Translations under genes and position numbers: made by a program
The notes under the pieces: model-generated
Told to the model about the DNA's origin: nothing
Databases searched by the model: none
Seen by the model: the letters and a program-made list of their open reading frames with translations, nothing else
Shown: positions 1 to 7,837 of the stretch, one piece after another
Layout: each line of letters starts with the position of its first letter
How positions within the stretch are numbered: the first letter of the stretch is position 1
Assembly: GCA_016841565.1 (NCBI GenBank)
Contig: JAENYX010000026.1
Location: 1 to 36,409 of the forward strand
Reading direction: 5' to 3'
From: Clostridium thermobutyricum
Lineage (GTDB): Bacteria > Bacillota > Clostridia > Ch29
Length of the DNA: 36,409 nt

Positions 1-40
1 CGGCATAGTATATAAGGATATAGCATATTGCCGGTCAGGG

Positions 41-748
41 GTGGGAGTTTTGTCAAAGGTGTTGGGGATAATAGGGGATTTTGAGCCTGCATCTGCAGGC
101 AGGTTGCTGCATGCCCTCGATTCAAAACTGCGCCGTATCAAGCCGGGGAAAAGAACAGAAGTACTGGCTCACTTTTGCACCGGATACCCGAATGGAGGGT
201 TTCTTTTGGAGCAGAAGACTGTTAACCCGGTTGAGGAGATAGCAAAAACCGCCCGGATTATGCATAAGGTAGGAGCGTCGTATTTGGCCATTCCCTGCAT
301 TGAAGCCCATTATTATGCTCGAACCATACGGGATAAGATACCTATACCCGTAATTGACGCGCTGGAGGAAACCGATAAATATATTAAGAGTACTTACGGC
401 AAAGAAAGAATACTTGGAATATTGGCGGTCAGCCAAGCTGTTCAGACAGACATGTTCAAAGAATACTTTAGGGATTACAGACTGCTCTGTCCGCCCGGAG
501 AAATACAGAGCAATCTGGTGATGAAGGCCATTGAAAGCAGCCGATACAGTCATGCAGAGGATAGCCAGGCATATGCCAGAAAGTTGCTTAAACATGCAGC
601 GGGATATCTGATATATATGGGTGTTCAGGTGCTGGTGGCCGGCAGCGCAGAGATATCTGCCGTTTTAAGGCAGGAACACGTGGGTATATGTATAATAGAT
701 CCATTGGAAGTATTAACAGACAGACTGGCTGAAATCATGACAATGTGA
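41..748 (+). CDS. Asp/Glu racemase-fold protein with altered second catalytic site
   Basis: Predicted cytoplasmic enzyme of the aspartate/glutamate/hydantoin racemase superfamily, 235 residues, the usual length. The N-terminus has the LGIIGDFEP variant of the family's LGIIGGMGP loop, and residues 85-90 (PCIEAH) match the PCNTAH motif that carries the first catalytic cysteine (Cys86). The second motif, normally GCTE, reads GSAE at residues 201-204, so the second cysteine is a serine (Ser202). Known family members use two thiols for proton exchange; some relatives carry Thr or Ser at one site and are epimerases or have lost racemization. I infer an unusual racemase/epimerase or a non-racemizing member, not a standard aspartate racemase. 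The start is uncertain: GTG at 41, or GTG at 59, which would place the conserved loop at the very N-terminus as in relatives. No operon partner is evident; the next gene follows after 102 bp. Confidence 0.75.
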   Translation: MGVLSKVLGIIGDFEPASAGRLLHALDSKLRRIKPGKRTEVLAHFCTGYPNGGFLLEQKTVNPVEEIAKTARIMHKVGASYLAIPCIEAHYYARTIRDKIPIPVIDALEETDKYIKSTYGKERILGILAVSQAVQTDMFKEYFRDYRLLCPPGEIQSNLVMKAIESSRYSHAEDSQAYARKLLKHAAGYLIYMGVQVLVAGSAEISAVLRQEHVGICIIDPLEVLTDRLAEIMTM

Positions 749-762
749 AAATTATGACGATT

Positions 763-810
763 TATGCAACAAATTAAAAGTTGCATACGTCTAACAAATA
801 AAGGTAGAAT
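763..810 (+). promoter_or_regulatory. Candidate promoter overlapped by an 8-bp inverted repeat
   Basis: TATGCAAC (763-770) and GTTGCATA (780-787) form a perfect 8-bp inverted repeat with a 9-nt AT-rich centre. Its right arm contains TTGCAT (781-786), which sits 18 bp from TAGAAT (805-810), a plausible sigma-A -35/-10 pair for the lipoprotein gene at 851. There is no T-tract, so an operator is more likely than a terminator. This is inference from pattern only. Confidence 0.35.
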
Positions 811-850
811 TAGCATAGGCAACTAATCAATTGGGGATAGGTAGGGGGTT

Positions 851-2668
851 ATGATGTTAAAGAGGTTATTAGTTATTTTTATTTCGGCTGCTTTGCTTAC
901 AGGGTGCAGCACAGAAACAGATATTCCACCTACGCTTCAAGATCCGGTACAAGCCGACAGTGATGAAGAGGAGGCACGGCAGGTGGCGGTTATTAACCAA
1001 CCAACCGAAGTGGTGGGGAATAACGGTTGGAGCATAATTCCGGCGGGAGGGCAGTCAGAGGACCAGTCGGAGGACCAGCAACAGCCCCAATCCAATGTTC
1101 TGTTAAACCAGGAGCAGGCGGTAAGGTTGTTTTTGGAAGCTTGGGAGCAAAACGATTTGGAGAAAATGAACATGCTGACCGTTCAACCTCTTGAGGATTT
1201 TTTTAAACAGTCGGATGTGAGTTTTGCATCTTATCAGTATCTGGATAACGGTGATCTGGCAGGATTTGTTAGGGATGGCTTGGCCAGGCTCAAGGACTAT
1301 AATATAGATTCTTTTACCGGAGCCCAGATTGAGAATCCGCTTCCAAATAGAGAGAGATTGACGGTGAGCATGGGGGACTATTTGAATTTTAACATAATGC
1401 TGGTATTAGACAGAAATATGTGGAAGTTAAAAAGCATGGAGACTCTGGTTAATGGGATTGAAGTGGCGGAACCGCAGGACTGGGATACTTTGGGTCAAAC
1501 GGTAATATACGACCTTAAAGATATGGACGGGGACGGCAGTTATGAATTGCTGACCATGGGATCCTGGGGCGAATGGGAGGGAATAGGGCCCGAGCCTTCG
1601 AAGGCCATAGGTATATATAACTTCCATGATCAAAACGTCACTAAGCTTTACTTTAGAGATATGTCCAACCGGTTAGAGGACCAAAGGGTAGTGATTGAAG
1701 GAGGAATGGGAAGGGTTATGGAAGACCATCCCATTATGCTGGTACTCATTGAGAAGACAGCCCAGGACAACCTGGCAGTTGTTGATGGCCCTGAGGCAGA
1801 ACAATATATAAGTCTATATGCTTTAGAAGACGGAGACCTTGAAAAAATCGGGGAGATTGACTGGAAAAGCATAATTTCAGATGTATTAGAAAACAGGAAT
1901 ATACCTGAATGGATAGAGCTTTTGGGCGTAAGAAAACTGAAAGAGGATGCTTTGGAGAGTCTGGTTCTAAGGGTGGGATTGAAGGACAGCCATGATGTTG
2001 TCAATGACAACCGTGTTAGTGAGGGGATATTTGTTTTATCGTACAATAATGGAGATTGGAGTACCGACTGGTATCATGTGGATACGTTCGGAGAATACCA
2101 TACTGTGGTGTTTGAGCAGGCCGGTACCCATGACCATGCAGTAAAGATGTATTATATCGAAGACAGCCCGGATGACGAAAAAAAGGGCGGCGGCGTATAC
2201 CAGGTTTATCACAGTGATGGAAAATGGAAAGATACCCGGTTGTTTTCCGATAAAATGGATATAAAAGCAGTGGGAGATATGAACGGGGATGGAGATAACG
2301 AGTTCCTGGTGTATGACGGTATGATGCTAAAAGTATATTCATCGGATGGAGAAGTGCTGTGGAGTACCAATATACCAAAAGATACAAAAGAGATTCCCTA
2401 TGCATGGATAGGTATTGTCGGAGGAAGGCAGAGGGTTATTACCGCATTGCACACAGGAGATTATGAGGAATGGACCAGCCGGATATATGAATGGAAAGGG
2501 AAAAATTTTGATCTCCGGAATTCCTGGAGCAGTGAACCTCTGGGAAGTGATGGAATAACCGCTATGAAAGTATCCGATTTGGACAAAGACGGAGAGCCCG
2601 AGATATTGGTCAATTATACAAATGATTATCTGATTTGGGGGCAGTTCTTCAAGATACTTGAGCCGTAA
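851..2668 (+). CDS. Lipoprotein with FG-GAP/VCBS-like calcium-loop repeats
   Basis: Predicted secreted, lipid-anchored protein of 605 residues. A lysine-arginine start, a hydrophobic stretch and the lipobox LTGC (Cys19) form a type II signal peptide. After it comes a low-complexity acidic/glutamine linker (about residues 25-80), then a globular region. Three D-x-D-G-type loops, DMDGDGSYELL (near 223), DMNGDGDNEFL (near 476) and DLDKDGEPEIL (near 576), resemble the calcium-binding loops of FG-GAP/VCBS beta-propeller repeats. I cannot name a substrate or partner. A surface sensor or scaffold role is only a guess. ATG at 854 is an alternative start and is better spaced from the AGGGGG at 843-848. 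The gene has its own terminator, whose loop contains the stop codon, so it is probably monocistronic. Confidence 0.7.
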   Translation: MMLKRLLVIFISAALLTGCSTETDIPPTLQDPVQADSDEEEARQVAVINQPTEVVGNNGWSIIPAGGQSEDQSEDQQQPQSNVLLNQEQAVRLFLEAWEQNDLEKMNMLTVQPLEDFFKQSDVSFASYQYLDNGDLAGFVRDGLARLKDYNIDSFTGAQIENPLPNRERLTVSMGDYLNFNIMLVLDRNMWKLKSMETLVNGIEVAEPQDWDTLGQTVIYDLKDMDGDGSYELLTMGSWGEWEGIGPEPSKAIGIYNFHDQNVTKLYFRDMSNRLEDQRVVIEGGMGRVMEDHPIMLVLIEKTAQDNLAVVDGPEAEQYISLYALEDGDLEKIGEIDWKSIISDVLENRNIPEWIELLGVRKLKEDALESLVLRVGLKDSHDVVNDNRVSEGIFVLSYNNGDWSTDWYHVDTFGEYHTVVFEQAGTHDHAVKMYYIEDSPDDEKKGGGVYQVYHSDGKWKDTRLFSDKMDIKAVGDMNGDGDNEFLVYDGMMLKVYSSDGEVLWSTNIPKDTKEIPYAWIGIVGGRQRVITALHTGDYEEWTSRIYEWKGKNFDLRNSWSSEPLGSDGITAMKVSDLDKDGEPEILVNYTNDYLIWGQFFKILEP

Positions 2669-2681
2669 GGCTCTTTTTTTT
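2660..2681 (+). terminator. Intrinsic terminator built on the lipoprotein stop codon
   Basis: GAGCC (2660-2664) pairs with GGCTC (2669-2673) and is followed by a run of T. The four-base loop holds the TAA stop of the lipoprotein gene. Confidence 0.75.
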
Positions 2682-2840
2682 GCCCTAAATTACCACAAGG
2701 GATACGGCTAAAAATGTAGAATGTATATTCATGGATTATGTTAACCACATACAAGACAAAACTGAAATGGGTGGTTTGTGCCTGTGAAAAGCCCTGATGC
2801 AGCTGCAAACAAACAACAAAAACCAAGAAAGGATGATAGC

Positions 2841-4025
2841 ATGAGAAGAATTAAAAAAATTGCATTAATTGGAACTGTGGCTTTATCCATCGCATCTGCC
2901 GGAGGAGGCATTGCTTATGCCAGTTCCCAGCATACGGTTATTCCCGGGGATACATACTGGAAACTAAGCCAACAGTATAGGGTGGGCTTGAGAACACTGC
3001 TGGAGGCAAATGGAGCCAATGAAAGCTCGATTCTGTATGTGGGACAGAGCGTTACGGTACCGTCGGCATCGACCGGGTATATAGTTAAATCGGGGGATAC
3101 ATACTGGAAGATCAGCCAAAAAATGAATATTGATATGAATGAATTGATGAATTTAAATGGAGACAGTGCCGGGGTGGTCCTTTATAAAGGACAGCAGTTA
3201 AAGCTGCCTGAGTCGGTTAAAAGATATACAGTGAAAAAGGGAGACACCTTCTGGATAGTGAGCAATGCATTCAATATCAGTATCAATAGTCTGATGAAGG
3301 CAAACGATGCCGGGGTTAACACAGTACTATATCCGGGAATGGCACTATATATTCCGGCGGGGGCCGGCGGCCAGCTTAAGGTTTCTCCACCTTCCGGCCA
3401 ATCGCCGGTCGACCCGCCTCCAACAGGAAATAAGCCCTATGTTACCCATATTATTCATACGGTACAGAGAGGCGATGATTTCTGGTCTCTGGGAATAAAA
3501 TACGGAATTCCCTATAGAGAAATATTAAATGCTAATGGTTTGAAGGAGAGTTCAATAATATATGTGGGACAAAAGCTGAATATCCCGGTACACCACGTTC
3601 CTGTTAAGCCCGCTCCCGGTTCCAAGTTCGGGGAATTGCTTGATTGGTGGACCGAGGCGCAATATGTATGGCCCATAGGCTCTGATGCAAAGATAACGGA
3701 TTATTACACAGGGATATCATGGAATGCCAGAAGAACCATTGGAGCTAATCATGCCGATGTTGAGCCGTTGACGGCCAGAGATACCGAAACTATGAAAAAG
3801 GTGTGGGGCGGCTCCTGGAGCTGGGCAACACGGCCTGTTATTATTGAAGTCAAGGGAAGGAAAATAGCAGCTTCTGCAAGCGCCATGCCCCATGATGTAC
3901 AGTATATACAGAATAATGGTTTTACAGGTCACTTTGACGTTCATTTTTTCAACAGCACCAGGCATGTGGACGGGACGGTTTCGCAGAGCCATCAGCGGGA
4001 TGTTAATATTGCAGCAGGGAAATAA
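2841..4025 (+). CDS. Secreted protein with four LysM domains and a His-rich C-terminal domain
   Basis: Cell-envelope protein of 394 residues. The start is ATG 2841, with AAAGGA seven bases upstream, rather than the longer GTG frame from 2778. A Sec signal peptide covers about residues 1-28 (RRIKK, hydrophobic core, AYAS). Four LysM peptidoglycan-binding domains follow at about 31-75, 79-123, 128-173 and 205-250. Each has the GDTYW/GDTFW/GDDFW signature and ends in a VGQ- or PGM-like turn. A Pro-rich linker (180-203) precedes the fourth. The C-terminal domain (about 260-394) is rich in Trp and His (GANHADVEPLT, AMPHDV, GHFDVHFF, TRHVDGT). It lacks the YkuD H-x14-17-S-H-G-C-R catalytic motif, so it is not a standard L,D-transpeptidase. 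I recognise it as a conserved clostridial companion of LysM repeats but cannot assign a reaction. Likely monocistronic between two terminators. Confidence 0.8.
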   Translation: MRRIKKIALIGTVALSIASAGGGIAYASSQHTVIPGDTYWKLSQQYRVGLRTLLEANGANESSILYVGQSVTVPSASTGYIVKSGDTYWKISQKMNIDMNELMNLNGDSAGVVLYKGQQLKLPESVKRYTVKKGDTFWIVSNAFNISINSLMKANDAGVNTVLYPGMALYIPAGAGGQLKVSPPSGQSPVDPPPTGNKPYVTHIIHTVQRGDDFWSLGIKYGIPYREILNANGLKESSIIYVGQKLNIPVHHVPVKPAPGSKFGELLDWWTEAQYVWPIGSDAKITDYYTGISWNARRTIGANHADVEPLTARDTETMKKVWGGSWSWATRPVIIEVKGRKIAASASAMPHDVQYIQNNGFTGHFDVHFFNSTRHVDGTVSQSHQRDVNIAAGK

Positions 4026-4042
4026 TTTGGGATAATGGATGT

Positions 4043-4096
4043 AACTGAAAAAATCACCGAACATTTTTAGTTTGGTGATTTTTTCAGTTATTTTTC
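4043..4096 (+). terminator. Strong intrinsic terminator after the LysM gene
   Basis: A perfect 16-bp inverted repeat, 4043-4058 against 4074-4089 (AACTGAAAAAATCACC on the left), with a 15-nt loop and T-rich tail. The A-rich left arm makes it a possible bidirectional terminator. Confidence 0.85.
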
Positions 4097-4105
4097 ATAG
4101 AATGC

Positions 4106-4134
4106 TTCCATATTGTAGCATAATATTATATAAT
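4106..4134 (+). promoter_or_regulatory. Weak candidate sigma-A promoter for the GGDEF gene
   Basis: TATAAT at 4129-4134 has a poor -35 (TTCCAT, 4106-4111) at 17 bp. Position, 32 bp upstream of the start codon, is the main support. Confidence 0.35.
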
Positions 4135-4165
4135 TAGCAGAAAGCTATGACGGGTAGGGGTTTTG

Positions 4166-4846
4166 ATGAAGGGGTTCAGAGAAATCGAATGCAAAGCAAG
4201 AATGCACCTCGTATTTCTGCTTTTTACAGGACTGTTTATCACTCTCGTACTGTTTTCGGATATAGGCCAAAATGCAAAGAGATTATGGACAGTTGGATTA
4301 ACTGTAATATCAATTTTTTGTTTATTTCAGATAAACAGGTACGTTTCCTATTTGTTTAAAAACTTGATTGTTGATGAGCTTACCAAAGTATATAATTATA
4401 GATTTTTTATTACCAGGCTTGAGGAGGAAATGGACAGAGCCAATAGGTACAATCGGCCCATGATTTTAGCGTTTATCGATTGCGACAATTTCAAGTCATT
4501 TAACGACAAGTATGGGCACCTGGAGGGGAATATCGCACTGGAAAAGGTAGGGAGCATTCTAAAGCAGAACACCAGGGTTTCGGATATTGTAGCCAGGTTT
4601 GGCGGAGATGAGTTTGCTGTTATTTTACCTGAAACTGATTTATTATGTGCAAGAGCTGTAATGGACCGTGCTGCCGAGGTAATAGAAAAAACAGTGTACA
4701 AGACTCAGCCCGGGGAAGTAACAATGAGTATCAGCCTGATTATCTACGGCGGGGAAGATATGAATGACTTTCTCGAAAGGGCGGATGCCGTACTTTACAG
4801 GACAAAAAGGAACAAAAAGAGAAAAATAATCGAACAAAGGGCCTAA
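4166..4846 (+). CDS. Membrane-anchored GGDEF diguanylate cyclase
   Basis: Makes cyclic di-GMP from two GTP. 226 residues from ATG 4166 (GGGTAGGGG lies just upstream). Two membrane segments, about residues 14-31 and 41-57, anchor it with almost no extracytoplasmic loop. The GGDEF domain starts at DELTKVYNYRFF (about 70) and carries FIDCDNFKSFND and the intact signature RFGGDEFAV (GGDEF at 146-150). RVSD at 137-140 sits five residues before GGDEF, matching the RxxD inhibitory site used for product feedback, so the enzyme should be catalytically active and self-limiting. No sensory domain is present apart from the membrane segments. It is convergent with mecA across a shared terminator. An HD-GYP phosphodiesterase at 9837 could provide the opposing activity. 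Confidence 0.88.
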   Translation: MKGFREIECKARMHLVFLLFTGLFITLVLFSDIGQNAKRLWTVGLTVISIFCLFQINRYVSYLFKNLIVDELTKVYNYRFFITRLEEEMDRANRYNRPMILAFIDCDNFKSFNDKYGHLEGNIALEKVGSILKQNTRVSDIVARFGGDEFAVILPETDLLCARAVMDRAAEVIEKTVYKTQPGEVTMSISLIIYGGEDMNDFLERADAVLYRTKRNKKRKIIEQRA

Positions 4847-4864
4847 CCTGCAGGCTGGCTTGAA

Positions 4865-4921
4865 GCATGGTGCATATAAAAAAAGACTGCCTTGAGCAGT
4901 CTTTTTTTATATGCACCATGC
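4865..4921. terminator. Bidirectional terminator: perfect 26-bp palindrome including the mecA tail
   Basis: 4865-4890 is the exact reverse complement of 4896-4921, with a 5-nt loop. Runs of seven A and seven T give a T-tract in both directions, suiting the convergent GGDEF and mecA genes. The right arm encodes the last four codons and stop of mecA, so the left arm is a mirrored copy of that coding end. Confidence 0.9.
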
Positions 4922-5494
4922 AAGGATTTCCACGGCACTGTTTTCGATAAGGGTTTTTCCATATTCCCTAAGAAACATTTCCACTGTTTTGCACCGCATT
5001 CCATACTCTTCTGCAATGGTTTCCACCGAAAGATTAGGGTATGTGTCGTAGGGCTTAAGGACAAGGTAATAAGTATCCTCGTGTCTGTATGCCGAGCTGT
5101 CTCCTCTGAAGCTGTCAATAATTCTTTTGCTGAGACAAATAATGTCCTCAAGGTCGTGAAAAGAAAAGCAAACTTCCTTTGGCTTGGTGGACTTTTTTGC
5201 ATCCGAGCCTTTTATGAATTTATTGGGTCCGGGCTTTAACAACTGCCGGTTCCGGTATTTGGTAATTATTATTACGAAGGTATCCCTTGAGTTTGGTATG
5301 GCCTCTACAACCAGTTGTTCATCCTTGACTTCAAAACCTTGTTCAACATATGCCTGATAAAGTATATCCCAGAATAGTTCCTGAGCCTTGGGACTGTTAT
5401 ATACAAGGTCATCCATATTGATATTTCTTTCTTCAAGGTCAATCGAGTTGATGGTTATTTTAACTTTGTAATCGCTTATCTTTTCAATTTTCAT
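4907..5494 (-). CDS. mecA: MecA adaptor protein
   Basis: Adaptor that delivers substrates to the ClpC-ClpP protease; in Bacillus it targets ComK and links to competence and sporulation control. 195 residues. The N-terminal substrate-binding part begins MKIEKISDYKVKITI and has the family hallmark DLEERNI near residue 20. A charged linker lies around residues 80-105, and the C-terminal ClpC-binding domain covers about 108-195 (VCFSFHDLEDIICLSK, YYLVLKPYD). The start is ATG at 5494 with GGAGATGATG upstream, and a good sigma-A promoter lies at 5527-5555. It is transcribed alone and ends inside a perfect palindromic terminator that supplies the final residues AWCI. Confidence 0.9.
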   Translation of the reverse strand: MKIEKISDYKVKITINSIDLEERNINMDDLVYNSPKAQELFWDILYQAYVEQGFEVKDEQLVVEAIPNSRDTFVIIITKYRNRQLLKPGPNKFIKGSDAKKSTKPKEVCFSFHDLEDIICLSKRIIDSFRGDSSAYRHEDTYYLVLKPYDTYPNLSVETIAEEYGMRCKTVEMFLREYGKTLIENSAVEILAWCI

Positions 5495-5526
5495 AACACA
5501 TCATCTCCATTTATATAGTTATATAT

Positions 5527-5555
5527 ATAATATAATTATTGGATACGGTTGTAAA
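5527..5555 (-). promoter_or_regulatory. Sigma-A promoter of mecA
   Basis: Read on the minus strand: TTTACA (5550-5555), 17-bp spacer, TATTAT (5527-5532), about 33 bp before the mecA start codon. The same hexamers and spacing occur in front of the cysteine desulfurase gene. Confidence 0.6.
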
Positions 5556-5724
5556 GAGCCGTAGAGCAATAAAGTATTAGAAAAGCAGGGGGATTGTGGC
5601 ATATCTTTTTCTAAATATATAATAATATTATTCCTCCTAATATATATTCGGCACACTATTTCAGAATACTGAGCAATTTTGAACAGAGTATAAAAAAATA
5701 TGTTTGACATAATTGGTATATATA

Positions 5725-5834
5725 GGGAGCTGGAAGTCACAGATCCCGACGACGGAAGGCCGGGGTAATTGATTGATCAGGCAACAGTCTTGCAAGCAAA
5801 AAAGCTAAAGTATCAAGTACTTTAGCTTTTTTTC
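5725..5834 (+). ncRNA. Candidate small structured RNA ending in a strong terminator
   Basis: The 5515-5864 gap has no gene. It is AT-rich up to about 5725, then becomes GC-richer and self-complementary. ATCCCG can pair with CGGGGT (one G-U), GCAA (5781-5784) pairs with TTGC (5790-5793), and a 15-bp terminator hairpin with T-tract follows. This is the shape of a small RNA on the plus strand, but I found no convincing promoter and recognise no Rfam family. It could instead be the 3' trailer of the thr operon read on the other strand. Confidence 0.25.
5798..5832. terminator. Bidirectional terminator downstream of thrB
   Basis: A 15-bp perfect inverted repeat, 5798-5812 against 5818-5832, with loop TCAAG and A- and T-runs at both edges. 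It ends the minus-strand hom-thrC-thrB transcript 33 bp past the thrB stop. Confidence 0.85.
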
Positions 5835-5864
5835 AGTTAGCGGCCGTATTGTTTTGGAGGGGGA

Positions 5865-6764
5865 TTACGCAATACGTGCCGCTCCCTGCCTGCTAACACC
5901 CACAAATCTTAATTCCCAGTTTAAGGATCGCTGCTCCAGGAATGTCCTGAGTTTGGGAAGAAAGCTGTAATTATCTGAATCAACCATTGCTATCAGTGTT
6001 GACCCGGCACCGCTTAAAAACACACCCCTGGCACCGGCATCATAGGCCTGGGTAAAGATTTCCTTCATCCCCGGGATAAGTTCTTCCCGGTAGGGTTGGT
6101 GAAGCTTGTCTTGAACCGCATATTTAAGATGTTCCAGTTTTCCGGCTGTAAGAGCTGCCACCATGAGCGCAGCGCGGCTGACATTAAAGACGGCATTCCC
6201 CAGTTCCACCTGCTGGGGCAGCACTCCCCGGGCCTTTGCGGTAGGCAGCATGAAATCGGGCACCATCATAAGCATACGCAGTTTCTCCGGGAAATCCACT
6301 TTAATATAACCTATCTCAGCGGTGTCCTGGGCATAGGACAGGGTCATACCACCAATAAGGGCAGGGACTATATTGTCGGGATGCCCTTCAATTCCAGTGC
6401 CAAGTTCAATTATTTTATCCTGCCCAAGCTTTTCTCCCGTCAGTGCATTAGCCAGCATTAAGCCGGCAGCTACACTTGCAGCACTGCTTCCCAGACCCCT
6501 TGCAACGGGTATCTCATTGTAAGAGGTGATTTTCAGCCCGGTTGGACAATAACCAACCTGTTCAAAAACGGTTTCCATGGTTCTGTATATAAGATTGTTT
6601 TGGTCGGCTGATATAAGGTCTGTATCCCGGCCGTGGTTTTCAATGATAAGGCCTTGGGGTATTATTTGCACTTCAACAGTGTTGAATATCTCCAGCGCAA
6701 TGCCCATACAGTCGAAACCAGGGCCCATGTTGGCCGAGGTTGCCGGTACTCTGACTTTAATCAA
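5865..6764 (-). CDS. thrB: Homoserine kinase
   Basis: Phosphorylates L-homoserine with ATP to O-phosphohomoserine, the substrate of threonine synthase. 299 residues, typical of the GHMP kinase family. The N-terminal motif [16 protein letters not shown] (6-21) and the ATP loop [16 protein letters not shown] (86-101) are intact, followed by [16 protein letters not shown]. The C-terminal GHMP motif [13 protein letters not shown] is present. The start ATG overlaps the end of thrC by 4 bp, so translation is coupled. Last gene of the pheB-like/hom/thrC/thrB operon, closed by the terminator at 5798-5832. Confidence 0.95.
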   Translation of the reverse strand: MIKVRVPATSANMGPGFDCMGIALEIFNTVEVQIIPQGLIIENHGRDTDLISADQNNLIYRTMETVFEQVGYCPTGLKITSYNEIPVARGLGSSAASVAAGLMLANALTGEKLGQDKIIELGTGIEGHPDNIVPALIGGMTLSYAQDTAEIGYIKVDFPEKLRMLMMVPDFMLPTAKARGVLPQQVELGNAVFNVSRAALMVAALTAGKLEHLKYAVQDKLHQPYREELIPGMKEIFTQAYDAGARGVFLSGAGSTLIAMVDSDNYSFLPKLRTFLEQRSLNWELRFVGVSRQGAARIA

Positions 6765-7837
6765 TCCGTCTCACCACCAATATAATCAGCCATTATATCC
6801 ATAAGGGAATTATAACGGGCAGACAGGCGAGAGGGCTGATTACTTGTATTAACTGCTATTTCGGGGTCTTTAAGACCATTTCCCGTAAGGATGCATACCA
6901 CCGTTGAGCCTGTTTTCAGGAAACCTTGACCGGCAAGCTTTATGAGACCTGCAACCGAAGCACAGGAAGCCGGTTCGGCGAAGATACCTTCTTTTGAGGC
7001 CAGTAGTTTGTACGCATGTAGTATTTCCTGATCTGTAACTTTATCAATATAACCATTGGATTCCATTAGAGCGTTTTGTGCATTTTTCCAACTGGCCGGG
7101 TTGCCTATGCGTATTGCTGATGCAATCGTTTCGGGATTATCTATTACTCTTCCTTCAACAATGGGTGCGGCACCGGCTGCCTGAAATCCCAACATAGCCG
7201 GCAGCTTGTCGGTGATTTTGTTTGAAAAGTATTCCCTGAAACCCTTCCAACAGGCAGTAATGTTACCGGCATTACCCACCGGTATAGCCAGATAGTCGGG
7301 AGCATTGCCCAGTTGGTCACATATCTCGAAAGCCGATGTTTTCTGTCCTTCTATACGGTTGGGGTTAATCGAATTGACCAACGTTACCGGAAAATCATCC
7401 GATAGTCTTTTGACCATATTGAGGGCAAGGTCGAAGTTGCCGTCAACAGCTAAAACCTTGGCTCCATAAGCTGAAGCCTGGGCAAGCTTTCCCAGTGCGA
7501 TTTTATTGTCGGGAATAACAACAATGCATTTTATGCCTGCCCTGGCGGCATATGCGGCTGCCGAGGCAGAGGTATTGCCTGTAGATGCGCAAACGATACA
7601 ACGGGAGCCTTCCTCTACCGCCTTTGTTACTGCCATGGTCATGCCCCTGTCCTTGAAGGAGCCTGTTGGGTTTAGTCCTTCATATTTAAGGTACACTATA
7701 GCTTTATGGTCAATATGTTCTTCTATTGAATATCCTCTAATTAAAGGAGTGTTTCCTTCATTGAGGGTAATTATTCTGGCGTTCCGGCCAACATTGAGAT
7801 ATTCCCTGTACCGTGTAATAAGCCCGTTATAAAGCAA
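6761..7837 (-). CDS. thrC: Threonine synthase
   Basis: PLP enzyme converting O-phosphohomoserine to threonine. 358 residues, the shorter bacterial type. The PLP-binding lysine lies in [12 protein letters not shown] (Lys62), and a glycine-rich phosphate loop appears as [10 protein letters not shown]. The start is TTG at 7835-7837. The GGAGGAGG within the last codons of hom lies 8 bases upstream, and the TTG directly abuts the hom stop, supporting this unusual start. It overlaps thrB by 4 bp. Second enzyme gene in the threonine operon. Confidence 0.94.
   Translation of the reverse strand: MLYNGLITRYREYLNVGRNARIITLNEGNTPLIRGYSIEEHIDHKAIVYLKYEGLNPTGSFKDRGMTMAVTKAVEEGSRCIVCASTGNTSASAAAYAARAGIKCIVVIPDNKIALGKLAQASAYGAKVLAVDGNFDLALNMVKRLSDDFPVTLVNSINPNRIEGQKTSAFEICDQLGNAPDYLAIPVGNAGNITACWKGFREYFSNKITDKLPAMLGFQAAGAAPIVEGRVIDNPETIASAIRIGNPASWKNAQNALMESNGYIDKVTDQEILHAYKLLASKEGIFAEPASCASVAGLIKLAGQGFLKTGSTVVCILTGNGLKDPEIAVNTSNQPSRLSARYNSLMDIMADYIGGETD

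Noticed and set aside
5704..5726. Plus-strand promoter TTGACA...TATATA for the candidate small RNA
   Set aside because: The AT-rich element lies too close to TTGACA for a sigma-A promoter.
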